Assembly (NCBI RefSeq): GCF_023806465.1
Contig: NZ_JAMSLS010000001.1
Span: 372,001 to 436,000, forward strand
Source of the DNA: Thermomicrobium sp. CFH 73360
GTDB taxonomy: Bacteria > Chloroflexota > Chloroflexia > Thermomicrobiales > Thermomicrobiaceae
DNA length: 64,000 nucleotides
Direction of reading: 5' to 3'
The translations under genes and the position numbers were made by a program. Each line of letters begins with the position of its first letter. The first letter of the stretch is position 1. This document shows positions 26,978 to 36,535 of the stretch, piece by piece. The notes below the pieces were generated by a model. It was not told where the DNA came from, made no database searches, and saw nothing but the letters and a program-made list of their open reading frames with translations.

Positions 26978-27526
26978 TCACCACCACCACATGCTGGTAT
27001 CGTGCAGCTGGACCTCTAGACAGCGGAAGTCGCCACCGAAAAAGACGAGCGGTTCCCGATCCCAGTAATCCAGCCAGCGAACCCGCCCCAGGACGAGCGT
27101 GTGATCACCAGCTGCTACCCGTTCCCAGACATCACAGACGAGTTGTGCCACTGCGCCTTCAAGTAAGGGCACCCCGGCCACCCAGCGGAAGACCGGATCG
27201 AATCCCGGCTGCGGCTTCCCCGCAAAATGCCGCGCGGCAATCTCCTGATCGCGAGCCAGGATGCTTACCCCGTACCGGCTGGTCTCGCCGAGGTAGGCGT
27301 GCATCCGTGCCCGCCGGTCAACCGAGACCAGCACAAGCGGCGGATCGAGCGAGACGGAAAGAAAGGCGTTCGCCGTCATCCCATGCGGCCCTTCCGGCCG
27401 TGCCACCGTCACCACGGTCACGCCGGTCGCAAATCGTCCCAACGTGCGCCGGAAGTGCCGGGGGTCAATGTCCGGAGCGCTTTCCTCAGTCAGCTGGTCG
27501 CTCGACGGCTGCCGGTTCGCGTGCAT
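26978..27526 (-). CDS. Flavin reductase (HpaC-like) partner of a two-component monooxygenase
   Basis: A 182-residue protein from ATG 27526 (AAGGAGCGGGTG upstream). It shows [55 protein letters not shown] and DHTLVLGRV, the FMN-binding split-barrel fold of the HpaC/flavin reductase-like group. It should reduce FMN or FAD with NAD(P)H and hand it to the oxygenase encoded at 30459. It overlaps the 3' end of dmpG by 41 nt. The C-terminus ends in three Trp, which is unusual. Confidence 0.9.
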   Translation of the reverse strand: MHANRQPSSDQLTEESAPDIDPRHFRRTLGRFATGVTVVTVARPEGPHGMTANAFLSVSLDPPLVLVSVDRRARMHAYLGETSRYGVSILARDQEIAARHFAGKPQPGFDPVFRWVAGVPLLEGAVAQLVCDVWERVAAGDHTLVLGRVRWLDYWDREPLVFFGGDFRCLEVQLHDTSMWWW

Positions 27527-28556
27527 CACCCGCTCCTTCCGCCGCACGCTTGGCACGAACGATGTCAAGCGCGACATCAAGGATCCAGTCCTCTTGCCCC
27601 GCGACCGCCTGGCGCCGTCCGAGTTCCACCAGGATCTCACGCGGATCGAGCCCGAACTCTGCTGCGATATGCCGGGCATGCAAGAGGAACGTCGAGTACA
27701 CCCCTGCATATCCGATTGTGATCGCATCCCGATCAGGAATGGGCTGATAGGGCATGATCGGAGCAACGATGTACTCCGCCGCGTCCATCAGCTTGAACAC
27801 GTCAAGCCCCGGATTCAGGCCCATCTTGTCCAAAACCGCCGCGATCAGCTCGGTCGGTGCGTTTCCAGCCCCAGCTCCGAGCCCACGGAGGCAGCCATCG
27901 ACCTGATCCGCACCCTCTTCAATGGCTGCCAAGGTATTGCCAATCGCAAGCCCGAGATTGTTGTGGGCGTGAAAGCCAACCTGGATCGACAACCGCTCCT
28001 TCAGCGCGGCCACCCGCCGCCGAACATCGTCCGGCAGCATCGCACCGGCCGAGTCGACAATATAAACGCAGTCGGCCCCATACGATTCCATGAGCGCTGC
28101 CTGCTCGGCCAGGAACTCCGGCGGACGCATGTGAGCCATCATCAGGAAGCCGACCGTCTCCAGCCCCAGTTCTTTCGCCATGCCGAAGTGCTGCTCGGAG
28201 ATATCAGCCTCGGTACACTGCGTGGCGATCCGCACGACCTTGATGCCGCGTTCGATCGCGGCCGCGAGCTCTTTCCGCGTCCCGATTCCCGGCAACAGGA
28301 GCGCAGCAATCTTGGCGCGCTTGGCCGCCTTCGCAGCCTCCTCGATCAGATCGAGTTCACTTGTGCCAGAGAACCCGTACTGGATCGAACTCCCGCCCAA
28401 GCCATCGCCATGCGTCACTTCAATCACCGGCACTCCCGCTTCGTCTAGTGCGGAGACGATCGCCCGCACCTGCTCGCGAGTGAACTGGTGACGCATGGCA
28501 TGGGAGCCGTCTCGCAGGGTGGTGTCGGTGACGCGCGGTGGTTTCAGCGCCTTCAT
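27486..28556 (-). CDS. dmpG: 4-hydroxy-2-oxovalerate aldolase
   Basis: A 356-residue protein with [17 protein letters not shown] (metal and substrate Arg/Asp/His), [30 protein letters not shown] (metal-binding HxH) and [13 protein letters not shown]. The C-terminal domain that contacts the dehydrogenase is present ([22 protein letters not shown]). It splits 4-hydroxy-2-oxovalerate to pyruvate and acetaldehyde and normally forms a channelling complex with DmpF, encoded just upstream with a 4-nt ATGA overlap. About 15-20 residues longer than typical at the C-terminus. Confidence 0.96.
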   Translation of the reverse strand: MKALKPPRVTDTTLRDGSHAMRHQFTREQVRAIVSALDEAGVPVIEVTHGDGLGGSSIQYGFSGTSELDLIEEAAKAAKRAKIAALLLPGIGTRKELAAAIERGIKVVRIATQCTEADISEQHFGMAKELGLETVGFLMMAHMRPPEFLAEQAALMESYGADCVYIVDSAGAMLPDDVRRRVAALKERLSIQVGFHAHNNLGLAIGNTLAAIEEGADQVDGCLRGLGAGAGNAPTELIAAVLDKMGLNPGLDVFKLMDAAEYIVAPIMPYQPIPDRDAITIGYAGVYSTFLLHARHIAAEFGLDPREILVELGRRQAVAGQEDWILDVALDIVRAKRAAEGAGDAREPAAVERPAD

Positions 28557-29479
28557 GCCGCCACCTCCTGCCGGATTCCGAGCAGGTGTTGCGCAAAGAG
28601 CTCACCCACTCGCCAGGCCGCTGCAGTCATGATGTCCAGATTCCCTGAGTATGGCGGGAGGAAGTCTCCGGCCCCCTCCACTTCGAGGAGCATGGCAATG
28701 ACGGTCCGTTCGCCCCATGGCGTGCGGCGTCGATCGAACACTGGCGCATCCTTAAGTCGGTACCCTGGGACATACTGCTGCACTTCAGCGACCATCTGAT
28801 CGACTGAGGCAACGATTGCGGCCTCGTCATATTCCTCAGTCGCCGGAATGACGTAGACCGTGTTGCGCATAATGATCGGAGGTTCAGCCGGATTGAGGAT
28901 AATAATCGCTTTCCCGTGTTCTGCTCCCCCGATCGCCTCTAGACCGTGGGCAGTCGTGAAGGTGAACTCATCAATGTTCTGCCGCGTTCCTGGCCCTGCC
29001 GAGCGGCTGGCCACGGTCGAAACGATCTCGGCATACCGCACCGGCACGACACGGCTGACCGCGTAGACCAGCGGAATGGTGGCCTGGCCGCCACAGGTGA
29101 TCAGGTTCACGTTGTCCTTATCGAGATGTGCCCCCAGATTGACTGGCGGCACCACATAGGGCCCCCGCGCTGCCGGGGTGAGATCGATCGCGATCTTGCC
29201 CGCTTCCCGCAACATCTTGGCGTGCCGGACATGCGCCTTCGCACTCGTGGCGTCAAAGACGATGCGAATGTCTGGATCGTCGAGGATCCCCTTGATCCCC
29301 TCGTAGCTCGTTGGAATGCCGAGCTTTTTGGCTCGTGCAATCCCTTCCGACTGCGGATCAATCCCAGCAAACATGGCAAGTTCCATGTGGCCGGGATTCC
29401 GCAAAAGCTTGTACATCAAGTCAGTACCGATGTTGCCTGTCCCGAGGATCGCGACTTTGACCGCTTGCCGTTCCCCCAT
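28553..29479 (-). CDS. dmpF: Acetaldehyde dehydrogenase (acylating)
   Basis: A 308-residue protein from ATG 29479 (AGGAGG upstream). It has NAD-binding [20 protein letters not shown], catalytic Cys129 in [12 protein letters not shown], and [20 protein letters not shown]. It turns the aldolase-derived acetaldehyde into acetyl-CoA with NAD and CoA. Its 5' end lies inside the 3' end of the IclR-family gene (64-nt overlap), so regulator and enzymes share one transcript. Confidence 0.97.
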   Translation of the reverse strand: MGERQAVKVAILGTGNIGTDLMYKLLRNPGHMELAMFAGIDPQSEGIARAKKLGIPTSYEGIKGILDDPDIRIVFDATSAKAHVRHAKMLREAGKIAIDLTPAARGPYVVPPVNLGAHLDKDNVNLITCGGQATIPLVYAVSRVVPVRYAEIVSTVASRSAGPGTRQNIDEFTFTTAHGLEAIGGAEHGKAIIILNPAEPPIIMRNTVYVIPATEEYDEAAIVASVDQMVAEVQQYVPGYRLKDAPVFDRRRTPWGERTVIAMLLEVEGAGDFLPPYSGNLDIMTAAAWRVGELFAQHLLGIRQEVAA

Positions 29480-30237
29480 GCCCAGTCCTCCTGGTAATAC
29501 CCAAGTTCCTCTGAGACCCGCCGTGCCGCATCCACGATCGCGGTCGTCAATCGCTGTTGGTTTGGATAGAAGCGATAGGCCGGCACCGAGAGACTCATTG
29601 CCGCGATGACCTGCCCGCTCTCGTCTCGGATTGGGGCGGCAGCGCAGCACAGCCCGACCATCACTTCTTCTTGATCGTAGGCAAAGCCCTGTTGCCGCAC
29701 CCGCTCCAGCTCCGCGCGGAGCTGCTCAACCGTCGTGATTGTGTTCGGCGTGAAGCTGACAAGTCCGGTTGTCTCGACAATCCGCAGCACGTTTTCCCAT
29801 GGCTGGTGTGCGAGGAGTACCTTCCCAACTCCCGAACAGTGAGCCGGTAAGCGCTTGCCGACCCCTGAGAGTACAATCTCCAATGCACGGTCGCCTTGGA
29901 GCTTCTCAACGTAGAGCACCTGACCGTCCACCAGCACCGCCAGGTGCGTCGTCTCCCCCCAGCCAGCCACTAGTCGTTCCATTATCGGGCGGGCCGCTCG
30001 CAAGAGCGCGCTCGAGTCAAGCAACGTCTGACTGAGCTCGAAAAGCGTCCAGCCCAGGCGATACCGACCGTTTCCCGTTCGCTGAAGGAGTCCCTCCGCT
30101 GCCAGCGTCCGGAGCAGCGCATGCGCCCCAGACTTGGGAATCTCCAGCGCAGCGGCAACTTCCGTGACGCCCCACTCCGGCTGCTGGGGAGTAAAAAGAC
30201 GAAGGACTTGTGCTGCTTTTTGCACCGTCTGGAGCAT
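29416..30237 (-). CDS. IclR-family transcriptional regulator of the meta-cleavage operon
   Basis: A 273-residue protein with an N-terminal winged helix (~1-65: [45 protein letters not shown]) and an IclR effector-binding domain ([49 protein letters not shown]). It is the first gene of the minus-strand catabolic operon and faces the hpaB-like gene across 221 nt containing a 17-bp palindrome, its likely operator. It probably responds to an aromatic substrate or pathway intermediate. The last ~20 residues, overlapping dmpF, are Ser/Lys-rich and may not be part of the fold. Confidence 0.92.
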   Translation of the reverse strand: MLQTVQKAAQVLRLFTPQQPEWGVTEVAAALEIPKSGAHALLRTLAAEGLLQRTGNGRYRLGWTLFELSQTLLDSSALLRAARPIMERLVAGWGETTHLAVLVDGQVLYVEKLQGDRALEIVLSGVGKRLPAHCSGVGKVLLAHQPWENVLRIVETTGLVSFTPNTITTVEQLRAELERVRQQGFAYDQEEVMVGLCCAAAPIRDESGQVIAAMSLSVPAYRFYPNQQRLTTAIVDAARRVSEELGYYQEDWAWGNGKRSKSRSSGQATSVLT

Positions 30238-30351
30238 AACGCCCTCCGACCTTCACGATACCAGCGCGTTGCCAAACCAGCAAGCGCCCTGTTCAGGATG
30301 CACGAACCCTCAACGCGTGATTCTGCTCAGGAACGCCCGCCAACGCTGCGA

Positions 30352-30368
30352 GTTCAGTATAACTGAAC
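30352..30368. promoter_or_regulatory. 17-bp palindrome, likely operator for the IclR-family regulator
   Basis: GTTCAGTATAACTGAAC is a perfect 7-3-7 inverted repeat in the divergent region between iclR and the hpaB-like gene, 8 nt upstream of a TTGACA hexamer. IclR-family proteins bind palindromes of this size. Confidence 0.65.
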
Positions 30369-30375
30369 ACAGCCA

Positions 30376-30405
30376 TTGACACGAGCCCGCCAGCCATTCT
30401 AGGTT
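30376..30405 (+). promoter_or_regulatory. Candidate sigma-70-type promoter for the hpaB-like gene
   Basis: TTGACA at 30376-30381, an 18-nt spacer, then TAGGTT at 30400-30405. The -35 is perfect and the -10 is poor, as expected for an activated promoter. It lies directly downstream of the palindrome. Confidence 0.45.
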
Positions 30406-30458
30406 GGAGACTGGAGTGGAGAATTGCCCGAGGGACACGTTCGCGAGGAGATGGGCCG

Positions 30459-31994
30459 ATGACACAAGTGGTGGGGACACCAACTCGTCCGATGACGGGG
30501 GAGGAGTACCTGGAGAGTTTGCGTGACGGGCGCAAGGTCTTCTTTCGCGGCGAATGGGTCAAGGACGTCACCATCCACCCGGCGTTCCGCAATGCCGCAC
30601 GGTCGGTTGCGCGCCTGTATGACGCGCTCCACGCGCCCGAGACCCGCGACACTTTAACCACGGTCGATCGCTGGGGTATATTGACCCACAAGTTCTTCGC
30701 CCCAGCCTACTCAGTCCAGGACCTGAAGGAGGCGGCTGAGGCCATCACTCTCTGGCAGCGCATGAGCTTCGGCTGGATGGGGCGCACGCCCGAGTACAAA
30801 GCAGCATTCATGGCGACGCTCGGCGCTGATCCCGACTACTATGCACCCTTCGGCGAGACCGCCCGGCGCTGGTATCGAGAATACGCGACCCGTGTCCTTT
30901 TCATGAACCATGTGATTGTGGACCCGCCCATTGATCGCAACCGGCCGCCGAGCGAGGTCCGCGACGTGTATATCCACGTCGTCAAGGAGACGGACGGCGG
31001 GATTATCGTCAGTGGCGCCAAACAGGTCGCGACAGCTTCGGCGTTGACACACGGTACCTTCGTCGGTGTCAATAGCGGAAGCGCAGCTCGGCTTCAGGAA
31101 GGGCGCGACGAAGATGTGGCGCTCGTCTTCTTCGTCCGGATGGACAATCCGCGACAATACCTGATCTCGCGCGCCTCCTATGAGCTGAATGCCGAAAGCC
31201 CCTTCGACAATCCGCTGTCCAGCCGCTTCGATGAAAACGATGCCTTCCTCGTGCTCGACGAGGCGTTCATTCCCTGGGAAGACGTCCTCATCTACCGCGA
31301 CGTTGCCAAGTGCAAGCGCTTCTACGCCGATTCCGGCTTCTTCAACCGTTTCAACCTCCAGACAACGATCCGCTTCATGATCAAGCTGGAGTTCATGATT
31401 GGGCTCCTGCAGAAGGGGCTGGAGTGCAACGGGACAGCGGACTTCCGTGGTAATCAGGTGTTGGTTGGCGAGCTCGTCGCCTTGCGGCACCTCCTGTGGG
31501 CTATTGTCACTGCTATGGTGAGCGATCCCGAGCCAAGTCTCGGTGGTTCGGTTGTGCCGCGACTCGAATATGCTGCTGCGGCGCGGGTCTATACCAACTT
31601 CGCCTGGGATCGGATCCGCCAGATCTACGAGCGCATCCTGGGCGGTGCGCCCATTATCAACGTCTCAAGCTACCGAGACTTCCTTAATCCGGAGGTGCGA
31701 CCGATCCTCGATCGTTACTTGCGCGGCACCGGGATGACGGCTGAGGAGCGCAGCAAGCTCTACAAGCTCGTCTGGGATGCACTGTATTCCGAATTCGGTG
31801 GCCGCCACGGTCTCTACGAATTGAACTACGCGGGCAACCACGAGCAGAAGTACCTCGATCCGCTGCAGTGGGCAGAGCGACGCGGGTTCATGCAACAGTG
31901 GAAGGCCCTCGTCGACGACTGTCTCAACCAGTACGATCTCACAGGCTGGCGCGACTCTACATGGGTGTGGGAACCGGACGGTACCGGACGGTGA
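30459..31994 (+). CDS. Flavin-dependent aromatic hydroxylase, 4-hydroxyphenylacetate 3-monooxygenase (HpaB) family
   Basis: A 511-residue protein of the acyl-CoA dehydrogenase-like HpaB fold. It shows MTGEEYLESLRDGRKVFFRGEWVKDVTIHPAFRNAARS, THKFFAPAYSVQDL, NHVIVDPPIDRNRPPSE, GGIIVSGAKQVATASALTHG, FIPWEDVLIYRD and ELNYAGNHEQ. It uses reduced flavin from a separate reductase (the HpaC-like gene on the opposite strand) to add an OH ortho to a phenolic OH, giving a catechol. The dioxygenase 33 nt downstream would cleave that product. Whether the substrate is 4-hydroxyphenylacetate, phenol or another phenol cannot be read from the sequence; the absence of other hpa genes favours a simpler phenol. 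Confidence 0.9.
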   Translation: MTQVVGTPTRPMTGEEYLESLRDGRKVFFRGEWVKDVTIHPAFRNAARSVARLYDALHAPETRDTLTTVDRWGILTHKFFAPAYSVQDLKEAAEAITLWQRMSFGWMGRTPEYKAAFMATLGADPDYYAPFGETARRWYREYATRVLFMNHVIVDPPIDRNRPPSEVRDVYIHVVKETDGGIIVSGAKQVATASALTHGTFVGVNSGSAARLQEGRDEDVALVFFVRMDNPRQYLISRASYELNAESPFDNPLSSRFDENDAFLVLDEAFIPWEDVLIYRDVAKCKRFYADSGFFNRFNLQTTIRFMIKLEFMIGLLQKGLECNGTADFRGNQVLVGELVALRHLLWAIVTAMVSDPEPSLGGSVVPRLEYAAAARVYTNFAWDRIRQIYERILGGAPIINVSSYRDFLNPEVRPILDRYLRGTGMTAEERSKLYKLVWDALYSEFGGRHGLYELNYAGNHEQKYLDPLQWAERRGFMQQWKALVDDCLNQYDLTGWRDSTWVWEPDGTGR

Positions 31995-32027
31995 GGTTGG
32001 GGAAATCGCCCGAAAGGAGGGTGAGTC

Positions 32028-33008
32028 ATGGCAGACGTTCGCGTTCCGGTGGTCGCGCAGCTTGCGCACGTCGAGATTTACACACCAAAGCCAGAGGAAA
32101 GCCTCTGGTTCTTCACCAAACTCCTGGGCATGAGCGTGGTGCACCGTGAGGGACAGTCGGTGTACCTGCGGGCCTATGAAGACTGGTTCCTCTGGACACT
32201 GAAGCTGACCGAAGCACCGCAGGCCGGCTTAGGGCACGCCGCATGGCGCGTCTCGGCGCCGGAGCTCCTCGATGAGGCAGCGGCCAAAATCGAGGCAGCA
32301 GGTTTGGGGCTTGGCTGGCAAGAGAGCGAGTACGGCGCTGGGCGTGCGTACCAGTTCCGCATGCCAGATGGGCATCGTATGGAGCTGGTCTGGGATCTGG
32401 AGTACTATCAGGCCCCCGAGGATCAGAAGAGCGCACTCAAGAACCGTCCACAGCGGCGACCGCTCGACGGCGTGCCGGTGCGCCGGCTCGACCATATCAA
32501 CTGCTTTGTGACTGACGTCGAGACGCACGAAGCGTTCTTGCGCGAGTATCTCGGCTTCAAGTTGCGCGAAACAAAGATCGACGGCAACGGGAAGAAGGTG
32601 GGATCCTGGCTTTCCGTCAGCCCACTCGTTCACGAAATTGCAGTCATGCGCGACGGCACTGGTCAGGGGAACCGCCTGCACCACATCGCGTACTGGTACG
32701 GATATCCGCAACATTGCTATGACGTCGCTGACGCCTGCCGCGACTGGGGTATCAAGATCGAAGCTGGCCCGGGGAAGCACGGCACAACGCAGGCGATGTT
32801 CCTCTACGTCTTTGAGCCAGGCGGCAACCGAGTCGAACTCTGGGGCGACGCCGGATATCTGATCTTCGATCCCAACTGGCAGACAGTTGTCTGGGACGTC
32901 TCGCACGAATCGGATCTCTACTCGAGTACTGTCTGGCTCGGCGCATCGACCATGCCGGAGTCGTTCTACACCTATGGCACACCGGAAAAGGTCACTGTGC
33001 GTGTCTAG
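32028..33008 (+). CDS. Extradiol (catechol 2,3-) dioxygenase, copy 1
   Basis: A 326-residue two-domain VOC protein. The N-terminal module starts [19 protein letters not shown]; the catalytic C-terminal module carries the Fe(II) ligands: His156 in RRLDHINCF, the His pair at 218-219 in NRLHHIAYW, and Glu270 in [17 protein letters not shown] and the GKHGTTQAM stretch around the second-shell His and substrate pocket are also kept. It cleaves catechol next to the hydroxyls, giving a yellow semialdehyde. The ribosome binding site AAAGGAGGGTGA precedes the ATG. It is co-transcribed with the hydroxylase and is about half identical to the second copy at 41157. Confidence 0.93.
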   Translation: MADVRVPVVAQLAHVEIYTPKPEESLWFFTKLLGMSVVHREGQSVYLRAYEDWFLWTLKLTEAPQAGLGHAAWRVSAPELLDEAAAKIEAAGLGLGWQESEYGAGRAYQFRMPDGHRMELVWDLEYYQAPEDQKSALKNRPQRRPLDGVPVRRLDHINCFVTDVETHEAFLREYLGFKLRETKIDGNGKKVGSWLSVSPLVHEIAVMRDGTGQGNRLHHIAYWYGYPQHCYDVADACRDWGIKIEAGPGKHGTTQAMFLYVFEPGGNRVELWGDAGYLIFDPNWQTVVWDVSHESDLYSSTVWLGASTMPESFYTYGTPEKVTVRV

Positions 33009-33020
33009 GTAGGGCTGGTC

Positions 33021-33054
33021 ACGGAGCCGGCAGGGTAAACTCTGCTGGCTCCGT
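33021..33054 (+). terminator. Strong hairpin after dioxygenase gene 1
   Basis: A 13-bp stem (acggagccggcag/ctgctggctccgt, one G-U) with an 8-nt loop begins 12 nt after the stop. No T-run follows, so it may terminate weakly or protect the 3' end. Confidence 0.55.
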
Positions 33055-33105
33055 CACTACGTTGCGTGGGTCGGGTCGGTTCTCAATGACGTGAGGAGGG
33101 GAATG

Positions 33106-34458
33106 ATGGCTCATCCAGAACCCCATCCGGTACTCGGTCGACGAGTATCGCGGCGCGGCATGCTCGTTGGAGTGGGTGTGGCTGCACTTGGCGGGTTACT
33201 CAGTGCCTGTGCGGGTGGTGGGGCAACGCCGACGCCCACCCCGGCACCAGCTACGCCGACGCCCGCCCCAGCAACTCCCACACCACCTGCCGCCACGCCA
33301 ACCCCAGCAGCGGCGGCAACCCCCACCGTCGTTGTCACACCGGCTGCTGCGGCTGAGCCGGTGCGCATCGGGCTTATTCACGGCTATACCGGTGTCTTTG
33401 CAGCGCTCGCCGAAAACCTGACCCGGGGAATTCAGCTTTACTTTGAGTCGATCGACCACACCGTAGCAGGACGCAAGGTGACCTTTCTTCAAGAGGATGA
33501 CGCCTCAAATCCGGAGCAGGGCCTCACCAAGACCAAGCAGCTCGTGGAGCGCGACAAGGTCCATCTCATTATCGGCTACAACCACAGCGGTGTGGCACTT
33601 GCCGTCCGCGATTACATTCACCAGTCTGGAGTACCCACCATTGTGGACAACGCCGGTGCACAGGCATTGACGCGTGATCCACAACGACGAAGTCCCTACA
33701 TCTTCCGTGTCTCTTTCGCCAACGGTCAGTACGAGTGGCCCCTCGGCCCCTATGCCGTTGAGCAGCTTGGCTACAAGCGGCTCATCTTCACCGCATCCGA
33801 CTTTGTCGCCGGGCACGAGAAGGCTGAAGCAATCAAGAAGGCGTTCCAGAATGCAGGAGGAGAAATCGCTGGCGAAGTCTATCCGCCACTAGACACCGCT
33901 GACTTCGCACCGTTCCTCCAGCGCATCAGTCAAATGCAGGCCGACGCAGTCTGGGCGTTCTTCGCTGGGGCCGACGCCGTTCGGTTTGTCCAGCAGTACG
34001 CGGACTTCGGCCTGAAAGACCAGTTCCCGCTGATTGGTGTTGGTGATCTTGTGGACGAGGCCTACCTCGACCAGCAAGGGGATGCAGCGCTCGATGTGGT
34101 CACCTCATTGCACTACTCGCCACACATCGACTCGCCTGAGAACAAAGCCTTTGTCGACGCGTTCAAGAAGAAGTACGGACGAATTCCGAACCAGTTCGCC
34201 TACCAGGGCTACCTCGCTGGTCGCGTCGCAGCAGAAGCCCTCATCAAGGTTCAGGGCAAAGTCGAGGACAAGCAGGCGCTTCTTAAGGCAATCAAGGATG
34301 TCCAGTTCGTCGGCCCGGCTGGACCGTTCCGTTTCCATCCGGAGACGCAGAACGTCGTGCTGACGGTCTACTTCCGTAAGGTCCAACGGCTGCCAGACGG
34401 AACGCTTGGCAACGTGGTTCTCGGCAAGCGCGAGAACGTCGACGACCTGTCGTTCTGA
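33106..34458 (+). CDS. livK: LIV-type ABC transporter substrate-binding lipoprotein, copy 1
   Basis: About 450 residues. The N-terminus has a Tat-like signal with SRRGMLVGVGVAALGGLLSAC, so Cys is probably lipidated after export. A long Ala/Pro/Thr linker follows, then a periplasmic-binding-protein type I fold (VRIGLIHGYTGVFAALAENL ... FLQEDDASNPEQGLTKTKQLVERDKVHLIIG). This family binds amino acids and also aromatic acids; here the context suggests an aromatic ligand. ATG 33106 was chosen over the adjoining ATG 33103 for better spacing to GGAGG. It is followed by permease and ATPase genes. Confidence 0.92.
   Translation: MAHPEPHPVLGRRVSRRGMLVGVGVAALGGLLSACAGGGATPTPTPAPATPTPAPATPTPPAATPTPAAAATPTVVVTPAAAAEPVRIGLIHGYTGVFAALAENLTRGIQLYFESIDHTVAGRKVTFLQEDDASNPEQGLTKTKQLVERDKVHLIIGYNHSGVALAVRDYIHQSGVPTIVDNAGAQALTRDPQRRSPYIFRVSFANGQYEWPLGPYAVEQLGYKRLIFTASDFVAGHEKAEAIKKAFQNAGGEIAGEVYPPLDTADFAPFLQRISQMQADAVWAFFAGADAVRFVQQYADFGLKDQFPLIGVGDLVDEAYLDQQGDAALDVVTSLHYSPHIDSPENKAFVDAFKKKYGRIPNQFAYQGYLAGRVAAEALIKVQGKVEDKQALLKAIKDVQFVGPAGPFRFHPETQNVVLTVYFRKVQRLPDGTLGNVVLGKRENVDDLSF
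33226..33345 (+). repeat. Low-complexity Ala/Pro/Thr-coding linker
   Basis: Repeated ATPTPAP-like codon units encode the flexible spacer between the lipid anchor and the binding domain. Similar shorter linkers occur at 42360-42470 and 47640-47740 in the two other binding proteins. Confidence 0.8.
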
Positions 34459-34466
34459 TCGCATCG

Positions 34467-34498
34467 TTGAGGGTGGCGGCTGCTACCGCCACCCTCAA
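34467..34498 (+). terminator. Perfect hairpin between livK1 and livH1
   Basis: A 13-bp perfect stem (ttgagggtggcgg/ccgccaccctcaa) with a 6-nt loop, followed by cactcgctctttt. It lies 9 nt after the livK stop. Such attenuating hairpins let the binding protein be made in excess over the permease. Confidence 0.75.
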
Positions 34499-34607
34499 CA
34501 CTCGCTCTTTTGCGTCTTCTGAGTCGCTCGAGTATCGTTGAGGTATCGACGGCGCTCGCCGCAAAGGCTAGACACGAACCGATGAAGCGAGCGGAAAGGG
34601 ACGATCG

Positions 34608-35465
34608 GTGCCGGTCAACACTGCGAGCCTCGTTATCGGGTTGTCCTATGCGAGCCTCCTCTTCTTGGTTTCGGTCGGGCTCTCGGTGGTTTTCGGGCTC
34701 ATGCGGTTTGTCAATCTTGCGACGGGATCACTGTACCTGATCGGAGGGTACATTGGCTGGTCGGTGGCCCGCTCCACGGGGAATTTCCTCCTCGCCCTTG
34801 TCGCCGGTGCCCTCGCTGCGCTCGTCGTCGGAGTCCTGATTGAGCGCGGTTTCTTGCAGCGTCTCCACCGAAAGGAGCTGCTGCAGGTCTGCTTGACGCT
34901 CGGTGTTGCGTACATTGTGCAAGACGTGACCCGCTGGATCTGGGGTGGTGACCCCCTGCGACTCCGTCCACCAGAACTCCTGCGCGGTTCGATGGAGCTC
35001 TTTGGCTCAGTTGTTCCGATTTATCGAGTCGCACTGATCGGAATTGGCGCAGTGCTCGCTGTCCTCGTTTGGTATCTCCTGGAACGGACGAAGTGGGGTG
35101 CCTACGTGCGCGCCGGAGTCGACGATCTCGAAATGGTAGAGTGCCTTGGCATCAATGCTCGCCGAATCTTCGCGATCGTCTTCTCGCTCGGAGCATTGCT
35201 CTGTGGCCTGGGTGGAGCGCTCGGTACCCCGGTGACTGGCGTGGCACCGGGCACGGACATTCAATTGCAGCTCATGGCCCTCATCGTCGTTGTCCTTGGA
35301 GGTCTGGGATCAGTGACCGGTGCCATTATCGCGAGCATCGTTGTCGCTCTGGTCGATACAATCGTGCGGACGTTCTGGCCTGAGGCCTCCTTCTTCGCCG
35401 TGTGGGCACTCGCTGCGTTGGTCCTTATCGTTCGTCCGCAAGGCCTACTGGGCCGCGCAGCGTGA
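34608..35465 (+). CDS. livH: LIV-type ABC transporter permease LivH, copy 1
   Basis: A 285-residue integral membrane protein with about eight hydrophobic segments starting VIGLSYASLLFLVSVGLSVVFGLMRFVNLATG, the classic LivH N-terminus. The GTG at 34608 has AAAGGGA upstream. ELVEC-type loop (DDLEMVECLGINARRIFAIVF) is the EAA-like region that docks the ATPases. It pairs with LivM to form the channel. Confidence 0.94.
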   Translation: MPVNTASLVIGLSYASLLFLVSVGLSVVFGLMRFVNLATGSLYLIGGYIGWSVARSTGNFLLALVAGALAALVVGVLIERGFLQRLHRKELLQVCLTLGVAYIVQDVTRWIWGGDPLRLRPPELLRGSMELFGSVVPIYRVALIGIGAVLAVLVWYLLERTKWGAYVRAGVDDLEMVECLGINARRIFAIVFSLGALLCGLGGALGTPVTGVAPGTDIQLQLMALIVVVLGGLGSVTGAIIASIVVALVDTIVRTFWPEASFFAVWALAALVLIVRPQGLLGRAA

Positions 35466-35483
35466 AGGGACGGGGAGGAGACC

Positions 35484-36533
35484 ATGAACGCCAAGTCCAT
35501 CACCGCTCAGTGGCGACCGGCCGCGATCCTCGGGCTGCTCGTTCTGCTGCTCATCGCACCGTTCGTCCTTCCGACATACCCTCTCAGCGTCTTAACAGAA
35601 ATTCTGATCTTCACGCTCTTCGCAATGTCGCTCAACATCCTGCTCGGGTACGCTGGCCTACCATCGCTCGGCCATTCTGCCTTTTTCGGAACCGGCGGTT
35701 ACGCAGTCGGGCTCCTTGCCAAATATTTTGGCACCCCGGCACCGCTAGCCTTACTCATTGCAGTCGGTGCGGGAATCGCACTCGCGCTCATCACGGGACC
35801 GTTCGTCTTGCGCACCCACGGCGCGTACTTCCTCATCCTGACGCTTTCCTTGACACAGGTACTCTTCGGGATCGTCTGGCTCTGGCGTCGAGTCACCGGG
35901 GGTGACGACGGTCTTCCCGGTATTCCGACCCCAAAGCTGCCGTTTCTCCTCGGCCGCGTATCTGATACCGCCAACTTCTATTACCTGACGCTTATCGTCG
36001 TAGGCATCGCGATCGCTACCATCGCATGGGTGGTCCGCTCTCCTTTTGGACTTGCGCTCGTGGGTATCCGCGAAAATGAGCGGTACCTAGAAGGCCTTGG
36101 CTATCCGACGTGGACGTTGAAGTACGTGGCCTATGCGCTCGCTGGCGGATACGGTGCGCTGGCCGGGGGCCTGTTCGCGTACTTCAAAGGCTTTGTCGGG
36201 CCAGGGCAGATTAGTTGGCTTCTCGCTGGCGAAGGGATGGTGATGGTCATTCTCGGTGGTGCCGGCACCTTCTGGGGCCCAGCGATCGGGACAATCCTTG
36301 TTCTTCTCCTGCGTTATGAAGTGAGCGCCTTCACTCAGCGCTGGGTGATGATTCTCGGCATTGTCTTCATCCTAACCGTTCTCCTGCTTCCACAGGGAAT
36401 TGTGCGGTTGCCGAATCGCATTCGTGAGATCCGTGCCCAGTTGCGGCGAGAAGCTCCGCTTCCTCGGCCGACAGCACCAGCACATCACACGCCATCTGAA
36501 CGCGCGGTCGAACAAGTCATCGAGAGGTCCTAA
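35484..36533 (+). CDS. livM: LIV-type ABC transporter permease LivM, copy 1
   Basis: A 349-residue membrane protein with an N-terminal ITEILIFTLFAMSLNILLGYAGLPSLGHSAFFGTGGYAVG-like LivM core and the docking loop GIRENERYLEGLGYPTWTLKYVAYALAGGYGALAGGLFAYF. The C-terminal 30 residues are cytosolic and Arg/Pro-rich. It starts 18 nt after livH and ends 2 nt before livG. Confidence 0.94.
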   Translation: MNAKSITAQWRPAAILGLLVLLLIAPFVLPTYPLSVLTEILIFTLFAMSLNILLGYAGLPSLGHSAFFGTGGYAVGLLAKYFGTPAPLALLIAVGAGIALALITGPFVLRTHGAYFLILTLSLTQVLFGIVWLWRRVTGGDDGLPGIPTPKLPFLLGRVSDTANFYYLTLIVVGIAIATIAWVVRSPFGLALVGIRENERYLEGLGYPTWTLKYVAYALAGGYGALAGGLFAYFKGFVGPGQISWLLAGEGMVMVILGGAGTFWGPAIGTILVLLLRYEVSAFTQRWVMILGIVFILTVLLLPQGIVRLPNRIREIRAQLRREAPLPRPTAPAHHTPSERAVEQVIERS

Positions 36534-36535
36534 CG

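Noticed and set aside
33226-33345. Short tandem DNA repeats as a possible minisatellite or CRISPR
   Set aside because: They are codon repeats of an Ala/Pro/Thr linker in a lipoprotein and keep the reading frame.
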